A DNA stretch of 10,910 nt from DATGMP01 sp035293565 (lineage in GTDB: Bacteria; Pseudomonadota; Alphaproteobacteria; BOG-932; Roseiterribacteraceae): positions 1 to 10,910 of the forward strand of contig DATGMP010000142.1 in the NCBI GenBank assembly GCA_035293565.1, written 5' to 3'. Of the stretch, positions 6,492 through 10,910 are shown one piece after another. The translations under genes and the position numbers were made by a program. A model generated the notes under the pieces. The model searched no databases. It had not been told where the DNA came from and saw nothing but the letters and a program-made list of their open reading frames with translations. How positions within the stretch are numbered: the stretch's first letter is position 1; every line of letters begins with the position of its first letter.

Positions 6492-9071
6492 ATGAAGTTT
6501 GGAATGCGAGTGCGGGGGGGCATGCTCGCCGCCCTGATCATGTTCGCCGTGCCGGTGGCTACCGCGCTGGTGGCTGCTTTTGCGTCCGCTCCGGCGGCCG
6601 CGCAGACGGTGGCTTCCATCGAGGTCGAGGGGAACCGACGCGTCGAGGCGGAGACGATTCGCTCCTACTTCAAGCCCGGCCCGAACGGCCAGCTTGACGC
6701 CGGCCGGATTGACGACGGCCTGAAGGCCCTGATCGAGACCGGTCTGTTCCAGGACGTGAAGATCAACCGCGACCGCGGCCGGATCGTTGTCGTGGTGGTC
6801 GAAAATCCCGTGATCAACCGCGTTGCCTTCGAGGGCAACAAGAAGATCAAGGACGAGCAGCTGTCGGCTGAAATCCAGTCGAAGGCGCGCGGCACGTTCT
6901 CCCGGCCCATGGTCCAGTCGGACGCCCAGCGAATCGCCGAGATCTATCGCCACTCCGGCCGCTACGACGTTCACGTAACGCCGGAAATCATCGAGCAGCC
7001 CAACAACCGCGTCGACCTCGTCTTCACGATCGAGGAGGGGGTGAAGACGGGCGTCAAGTCGATCGAGTTCGTCGGCAACAACTTCTATTCGTCCTATCGC
7101 CTCCGGGACGTCATCAAGACACGCGAGACCAACTGGCTGAGCTTCCTCGGCAACGGCGACACCTATGATCCGGACCGTGTCGAGGCCGACCGCGACCTGA
7201 TTCGCCGCTTTTACCTGAAGCACGGCTTTGCCGACGTGCAGGTGGTGGCCGCGCTGACCGAATACGATCCGGACAAGAAGGGCTTTCTCGTCACCTTCAA
7301 GATCGAGGAAGGCCAGCAATACCGGGTCGGCTCGGTCAAATACGAATCCAGCATTCCGAACTTCGACCCCAACTCGCTCTCGAGCTTCTCGCACGTGTAT
7401 GTCGGCTCGCTCTACAATGCCGAGGCGCTGGAAAAGTCGGTCGAGGAAATGCAGATCGAGGCCTCGCGGCGCGGCTATGCGTTCGCAGTGGTGCATCCGC
7501 GCGGCGATCGCAATTTCGACTCCCACACGGTGTCGATCGTGTTCTCCATCGACGAGGGCCCGCGCACCTATATCGAGCGCATCAACATTCGCGGCAACAC
7601 CCGCACCCGCGATTATGTGATCCGCCGCGAGTTCGATATCTCCGAGGGCGACGCCTACAACCGCGCGCTCGTCGACCGCGCCGAGCGGCGACTGAAGAAC
7701 CTCGACTATTTCAAGGACGTGAAGATCACCACCGAGCCTGGCTCGTCCAGCGACCGCGTGATCCTCAACGTCAATCTCGAGGAGAAGTCGACCGGCGACT
7801 TCTCGGTGTCGGGCGGCTATTCGACCACTGACGGTGCGCTGGCCGAAGTCTCGATCTCCGAGCGCAACTTCCTCGGTCGCGGCCTGTTCGCCAAGGCGGC
7901 CGTGACCTATGGCCAATATGCCCGCGGCCTGTCGCTGTCGTTTGTCGAGCCCTATCTGCTCGATTACCGTGTCGCGCTCGGACTGGATGCCTTTTATCGC
8001 CAGCAGATGGCGAACAACTACATCGCCTACGGCACCAAGACGATCGGCTTCAGCCCGCGACTTGGCCTGCAATTGCGTGAAGATCTGTCCTTGCAGCTGC
8101 GCTACTCGATCTATCAGCAGACGATCTCGTTGCCGTCCTACCTCGCCAACTGTAACAACGTGATCGGCAACGGCATGGCCTTCAATCCGTCGCCGGCTTT
8201 CGTGAATTCCATTGGCGGTCCGGCTGCCGCGAACGCGCTCGGCGCAGTCGATGCGTCGGGGATGGGCCTTTGGTGCTACAGCGACGGCGAGGCTTCGCTG
8301 CCGGTGCGCAAGGAGCTGTCGCAGGGCGCGGCGCTCACCTCTGCGATCGGCTATACGCTCAACTACAACACCCTCGACAACAACAAGAACCCGACCGATG
8401 GCCTCCTGATCGACTTCAAGCAGGACTTTGCCGGCGTCGGCGGCGACGTCAGCTACCTGAAGAGCCAGATCGACGGCAAATATTACGCTCCGCTGGTTTC
8501 CGACATCGTCGGCTTGGTGCATCTGCAGGGCGGCATCCTGAACAAGATCGGCAACAAAGAACTGCGCATGCTGGATAACTTCCAGATGGGTCCGAACCTG
8601 GTCCGCGGCTTCGCGCCCAACGGCATTGGTCCGCGCGATATCAACCCCTTCGGTACCCAGGATGCCATCGGCGGCACCAAGTACTGGGGTGCGTCGTTCG
8701 AACTGCAGATGCCGTTCTGGTTCCTGCCCAAGGAAGTGGGTCTGAAGGGCGCGGTCTATGCCGACGCCGGTGGTCTCTACGACTACCAGGGCCCGACGAC
8801 GTGGGCGTTCACCGGCGAAACGACGACGCCTGCGACGCAGAAGGGCGGGACGGGGGGCTGTGTGGGGCCGACCCAGCCGCCGGCCTATAGCGCCGGGACC
8901 TGTACGGGCCTGGTGTATGACGACAGCAAGGTCATCCGTACCTCGGTCGGTGTCGGCCTGATCTGGGCCTCGCCCTTCGGTCCGCTGCGCTTCGACTACG
9001 CCGTGCCGCTCACCAAGGGTCAGTTCGACCGCGTGCAGCAGTTCAAGTTCGGCGGCGGCACCAGCTTCTGA
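6492..9071 (+). CDS. bamA: Outer-membrane protein assembly factor BamA (Omp85)
   Basis: BamA is the essential outer-membrane core of the BAM complex that folds and inserts beta-barrel proteins. From ATG 6492 the product is 859 residues. It opens with a signal peptide (basic MKFGMRVRGG, then a hydrophobic stretch) with likely cleavage after A37 in APAAAQ. Five POTRA domains follow, starting near residues 40, 108, 188, 277 and 360, each with a recognisable strand such as VEGN, FEGN, FVGNN or IRGN. The 16-strand barrel begins around 436 with TGDFSVSGGYS; the Omp85 motif VRGF is at 704-707, and the chain ends in phenylalanine as outer-membrane barrels do. Two probable loops carry cysteine pairs (C554/C595 and C790/C804). 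AAGGG at 6477-6481 is a possible ribosome binding site; ATG 6504 is an alternative start. A TTG at 6393 would put 33 non-signal residues in front, so it was rejected. Confidence 0.96.
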   Translation: MKFGMRVRGGMLAALIMFAVPVATALVAAFASAPAAAQTVASIEVEGNRRVEAETIRSYFKPGPNGQLDAGRIDDGLKALIETGLFQDVKINRDRGRIVVVVVENPVINRVAFEGNKKIKDEQLSAEIQSKARGTFSRPMVQSDAQRIAEIYRHSGRYDVHVTPEIIEQPNNRVDLVFTIEEGVKTGVKSIEFVGNNFYSSYRLRDVIKTRETNWLSFLGNGDTYDPDRVEADRDLIRRFYLKHGFADVQVVAALTEYDPDKKGFLVTFKIEEGQQYRVGSVKYESSIPNFDPNSLSSFSHVYVGSLYNAEALEKSVEEMQIEASRRGYAFAVVHPRGDRNFDSHTVSIVFSIDEGPRTYIERINIRGNTRTRDYVIRREFDISEGDAYNRALVDRAERRLKNLDYFKDVKITTEPGSSSDRVILNVNLEEKSTGDFSVSGGYSTTDGALAEVSISERNFLGRGLFAKAAVTYGQYARGLSLSFVEPYLLDYRVALGLDAFYRQQMANNYIAYGTKTIGFSPRLGLQLREDLSLQLRYSIYQQTISLPSYLANCNNVIGNGMAFNPSPAFVNSIGGPAAANALGAVDASGMGLWCYSDGEASLPVRKELSQGAALTSAIGYTLNYNTLDNNKNPTDGLLIDFKQDFAGVGGDVSYLKSQIDGKYYAPLVSDIVGLVHLQGGILNKIGNKELRMLDNFQMGPNLVRGFAPNGIGPRDINPFGTQDAIGGTKYWGASFELQMPFWFLPKEVGLKGAVYADAGGLYDYQGPTTWAFTGETTTPATQKGGTGGCVGPTQPPAYSAGTCTGLVYDDSKVIRTSVGVGLIWASPFGPLRFDYAVPLTKGQFDRVQQFKFGGGTSF

Positions 9072-9083
9072 TCCAGCCCACGG

Positions 9084-9118
9084 GCGCGATGCGATTTTGT
9101 TGAATCGCATCGCGCTTT
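9084..9118 (+). terminator. Intrinsic terminator after bamA
   Basis: GCGCGATGCGATT at 9084-9096 pairs perfectly over 13 bp with AATCGCATCGCGC at 9103-9115, with the 6-base loop TTGTTG. TTT follows at once, in a T-rich stretch (TTTATGTATTT). It begins 13 bases after the bamA TGA. This is the best terminator candidate in the window and suggests the bamA message ends here and lpxD-fabZ is at least partly transcribed from its own promoter in 9119-9208. No confident promoter could be picked there. The T-run is short, so termination may be partial. Confidence 0.75.
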
Positions 9119-9208
9119 ATGTATTTGATGAGGCATGATCTTTCCGAAACGCGCGGCTCCCGCGTCAGTTCGCGTCATGCCCAAGCAGCGCAAATCGTGA
9201 CGGAGCGA

Positions 9209-10303
9209 ATGGCGCAGCCGAGTTTCTTCAGAGAACCCGCTCCATCGACGCTGGCCGAGCTCGCCGCGTCGACCGGCGCGGTGTTGGTCGACGCCTCACG
9301 GGCTGACCAGAGGGTCAAGGGACTGGCCTCGCTCGACGAAGCCGGGCCGGCCCATCTCGCCTTCTTCGACAATCTGAAATATGTCCACCAGCTAACCGCG
9401 ACCAAGGCCGGCGCCATCCTGGTCAGCCCGCGCTTGGAGGCGCAGGTGCCGCCCCATGTCGCGGTGCTGCGCGCGAAGCAGCCGTTCCGCGCCTTTGTGC
9501 AGATCGCGCGCGAGCTGCATCAGGACGCGCTGCGGCCGCAGTCCTGGTTCGGCTGCGAGGGCATTGCGCCGTCGGCCATCATCGACCCCACGGCGCGGCT
9601 GGAGGACGGCGTCATTGTCGAGCCGCTCGCCGTCATCGGCGCCAATGTCGAGATCGGCGCGGGCACCGTGGTCGGGGCCGCCGCCGTGATCGGCGCCAAT
9701 GTGAAGATCGGCCGCGACTGCAATGTCGGGGCGCATTCGTCGATCCAATGTGCCCTGATCGGCAACAATGTGCTGATGCATCCCGGCTGCCATATCGGCC
9801 AGGACGGCTACGGCTTCATCTTCTTCGGCCCCGAGGGCCATCTCAAGGTGCCGCAGACCGGCCGCGTGCTGATCCAGAACGACGTGGAGATTGGTGCCGG
9901 AACCACCATCGACCGCGGCAGCCTGCGCGACACCGTGATCGGCGAGGGCACCAAAATCGACAACCAGGTCCAGATCGGCCACAATGTGACCATCGGCCGC
10001 CGCTGCCTGCTGGCGGCCCAGATCGGACTCGCGGGCAGCCTGACCATTGGTGACAATGTGGCGTTGGGAGCGAAAGTCGGGATCAACAACCATCTGAAGA
10101 TCGGCGATGGCGCCCAGGTCACCGCCATGAGCGGGGTCAAGGACGACATTCCCCCGGGCGAGCGTTGGGGCGGGTACTTTGCCAAGCCGACCAAGCAATG
10201 GTTCCGGGAAATCCTGGCTGTGGAGCGCCTGGTGCAAGACGGCGCTCAACACGGCGCGCGTGACACCAAGACCAATGCGGCGAAAGACGAGGGGCGGGAG
10301 TGA
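9209..10303 (+). CDS. lpxD: UDP-3-O-(3-hydroxyacyl)glucosamine N-acyltransferase
   Basis: LpxD transfers a 3-hydroxyacyl chain from ACP to the 2-amino group of UDP-3-O-acyl-glucosamine, the third step of lipid A synthesis, in the cytosol. The 364-residue product has an N-terminal uridine-binding domain (about 1-110, with the family block AHLAFFDNLKY). A left-handed parallel beta-helix follows, made of hexapeptide repeats (for example VIGANVEIGAGTVVG) up to about residue 320. The catalytic histidine fits H258 in VQIGHNVTIG; the internal loop HIGQDGYGF is also conserved. The chain ends in a hydrophilic tail, making it about 20 residues longer than the E. coli protein. ATG 9209 gives the usual MAQPSFF start; GGAG at 9202-9205 is close, with a 3-base spacer. 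GTG 9197 in frame is possible but has no better ribosome binding site. The gene overlaps fabZ by one base. Confidence 0.96.
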   Translation: MAQPSFFREPAPSTLAELAASTGAVLVDASRADQRVKGLASLDEAGPAHLAFFDNLKYVHQLTATKAGAILVSPRLEAQVPPHVAVLRAKQPFRAFVQIARELHQDALRPQSWFGCEGIAPSAIIDPTARLEDGVIVEPLAVIGANVEIGAGTVVGAAAVIGANVKIGRDCNVGAHSSIQCALIGNNVLMHPGCHIGQDGYGFIFFGPEGHLKVPQTGRVLIQNDVEIGAGTTIDRGSLRDTVIGEGTKIDNQVQIGHNVTIGRRCLLAAQIGLAGSLTIGDNVALGAKVGINNHLKIGDGAQVTAMSGVKDDIPPGERWGGYFAKPTKQWFREILAVERLVQDGAQHGARDTKTNAAKDEGRE

Positions 10304-10761
10304 TGGAGGAGGCACCGATCAGGTTTGAGATGGTCGATATCAACGACATACTCAAAACCCTTCCACACCGTTATCCGATGCTCTTGATCGACAAGGTCAT
10401 CAACATCCGCACCGACTACAGCGGCGTCGGCGTCAAGAACGTCACCTTCAACGAGCCTTGCTTCCTCGGTCATTTCCCCGAGCGCCCGGTCTATCCCGGC
10501 GTGATGATGATCGAGGCGATGGCGCAGACCGCGGGGGTGATCGGCATCAAATCGGTCGAGGGCACCCAGAAGCCGCGCGCGGTCTATTTCCTGACCATCG
10601 ACAAGTGCAAGTTCAGGAAGCCGGTGATGCCCGGTGACACCATCGAGTATCACATGCGCTCCATCGGCCGCCGCAAGGCCATGTGGTGGTTTCACGGCGA
10701 AGCCAGGGTCAACGGCGCGGTCGCCGCGGAAGCCGATGTCGGGGCCATGTTGACGGATTGA
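10303..10761 (+). CDS. fabZ: 3-hydroxyacyl-[acyl-carrier-protein] dehydratase FabZ
   Basis: FabZ dehydrates 3-hydroxyacyl-ACP to trans-2-enoyl-ACP in fatty-acid elongation. It competes with LpxA and LpxD for 3-hydroxyacyl-ACP and so helps set the phospholipid to lipid A balance. The 152-residue product is a single hotdog domain of normal length. The early PHRYPMLLID block is present. The catalytic histidine is H57 in FLGHFPERPVYPGV and the catalytic glutamate is E71 in MMIEAMAQTAG. The ATG at 10303 shares its A with the lpxD TGA stop (TGATG overlap), a sign of translational coupling; AGGGGCG at 10290-10296 can serve as ribosome binding site. A GTG at 10300 would add one residue. The usual next gene, lpxA, is not visible in the 149 bases that follow. 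Confidence 0.96.
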   Translation: MEEAPIRFEMVDINDILKTLPHRYPMLLIDKVINIRTDYSGVGVKNVTFNEPCFLGHFPERPVYPGVMMIEAMAQTAGVIGIKSVEGTQKPRAVYFLTIDKCKFRKPVMPGDTIEYHMRSIGRRKAMWWFHGEARVNGAVAAEADVGAMLTD

Positions 10762-10910
10762 TTGTGCTGATCCGTCATCCTGAGAGCTTGTGACCCTATG
10801 AGTTGCGAGGGTGCCGTTTGACTCGGTAGGTCGATGGCGATCGGGCCGTGGCCCTCAAGCTTGGTGGGGTTCGGTCACACGGCTTGGGTCAGGAGCCTGT
10901 GTCCGGCGAG
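10762..10910. other. Non-coding segment after fabZ; no lpxA start seen, structured sequence of unknown nature
   Basis: No convincing gene lies in these 149 bases. Forward frames are interrupted or give unfamiliar peptides, and none resembles the N-terminus of LpxA, which usually follows fabZ in Rhizobiales. One + frame is open from the ATG at 10833 to the window edge (MAIGPWPSSLVG...), but it resembles no family I know. One reverse frame is open for roughly 35 codons but is equally unfamiliar. Short inverted repeats are dense: ACCCT/AGGGT near 10792-10812, GGGC/GCCC at 10843-10854, and a bulged stem at 10877-10902. It could be a spacer, a structured RNA or leader before a gene outside the window, or the non-coding end of an insertion sequence. 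The sequence alone does not decide. Confidence 0.4.
10877..10902 (+). other. Bulged stem-loop near the right window edge
   Basis: ACACGGCT at 10877-10884 pairs with AGCC at 10894-10897 and GTGT at 10899-10902, with a single bulged T at 10898 and the 9-base loop TGGGTCAGG. Eight base pairs in a non-coding stretch suggest a structured transcript, but in GC-rich DNA a stem of this size can occur by chance. No T-run is seen before the window ends. Confidence 0.3.

Noticed and set aside
6514..6520. Run of seven G in the bamA signal-peptide region, considered as a phase-variation tract
   Set aside because: Seven bases is short for slippage control, the run is ordinary in GC-rich DNA, and on/off switching of an essential gene is implausible.
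6414..9110. An 898-codon open frame on the minus strand covering all of bamA
   Set aside because: It is in exact codon-on-codon register with bamA, so it stays open simply because bamA avoids TTA, CTA and TCA codons, as GC-rich genes do. The peptide resembles no family and its start lies inside the terminator hairpin.
9119..9208. Extended lpxD N-terminus from positions upstream of 9209
   Set aside because: The added residues do not resemble LpxD and would begin at the edge of the terminator; MAQPSFF at 9209 is the family-like start.
1..10910. CRISPR array, tRNA/rRNA genes, prophage or defence genes
   Set aside because: No regularly spaced repeats, tRNA-like cloverleaf or rRNA sequence was seen, and every long frame is accounted for by a housekeeping gene or its shadow.

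Overview
The window is a conserved chromosomal housekeeping cluster from a high-GC alphaproteobacterium. The gene order (tsf-pyrH-frr-uppS-cdsA-dxr-rseP-bamA-lpxD-fabZ, with no skp/ompH between bamA and lpxD) and the protein sequences point to Rhizobiales, most likely a Bradyrhizobium-like member of the Nitrobacteraceae. The genus is inferred from recalled family resemblance, not from a search. All ten genes lie on the + strand and coding density is very high.

Layout. Positions 1-849 hold the 3' part of tsf (EF-Ts); its first ~24 codons lie upstream of the window. A 61-bp gap with a perfect 11-bp hairpin precedes pyrH (911-1621, UMP kinase), followed by a 98-bp gap and frr (1720-2283, ribosome recycling factor). 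A tight run follows: uppS (2295-3050), cdsA (3047-3895, 4-nt overlap), dxr (3900-5123, 4-nt gap) and rseP (5166-6320). After a 171-bp spacer come bamA (6492-9071), a strong terminator-like hairpin (9084-9118), lpxD (9209-10303) and fabZ (10303-10761, 1-nt overlap). The last 149 bases (10762-10910) contain no recognisable gene.

How the genes work together. The left end serves translation (EF-Ts, RRF) and UTP/CTP supply (UMP kinase). The middle makes membrane and wall precursors: Dxr commits carbon to the MEP isoprenoid pathway, UppS uses the resulting isoprenyl diphosphates to make the undecaprenyl carrier, and CdsA uses CTP to make CDP-diacylglycerol for phospholipids. The right end builds the outer membrane: RseP is the site-2 protease of envelope stress signalling, BamA inserts outer-membrane proteins, LpxD performs the third step of lipid A synthesis, and FabZ dehydrates 3-hydroxyacyl-ACP, competing with LpxA/LpxD for the same acyl-ACP pool.

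I found no new defence, mobile or biosynthetic system among the ten genes. The points most worth a second look are the non-coding segment after fabZ where lpxA would be expected, the terminator that separates bamA from lpxD-fabZ, a 10-bp-period direct repeat upstream of bamA, the perfect hairpin between tsf and pyrH, and two cysteine pairs in predicted long BamA loops.
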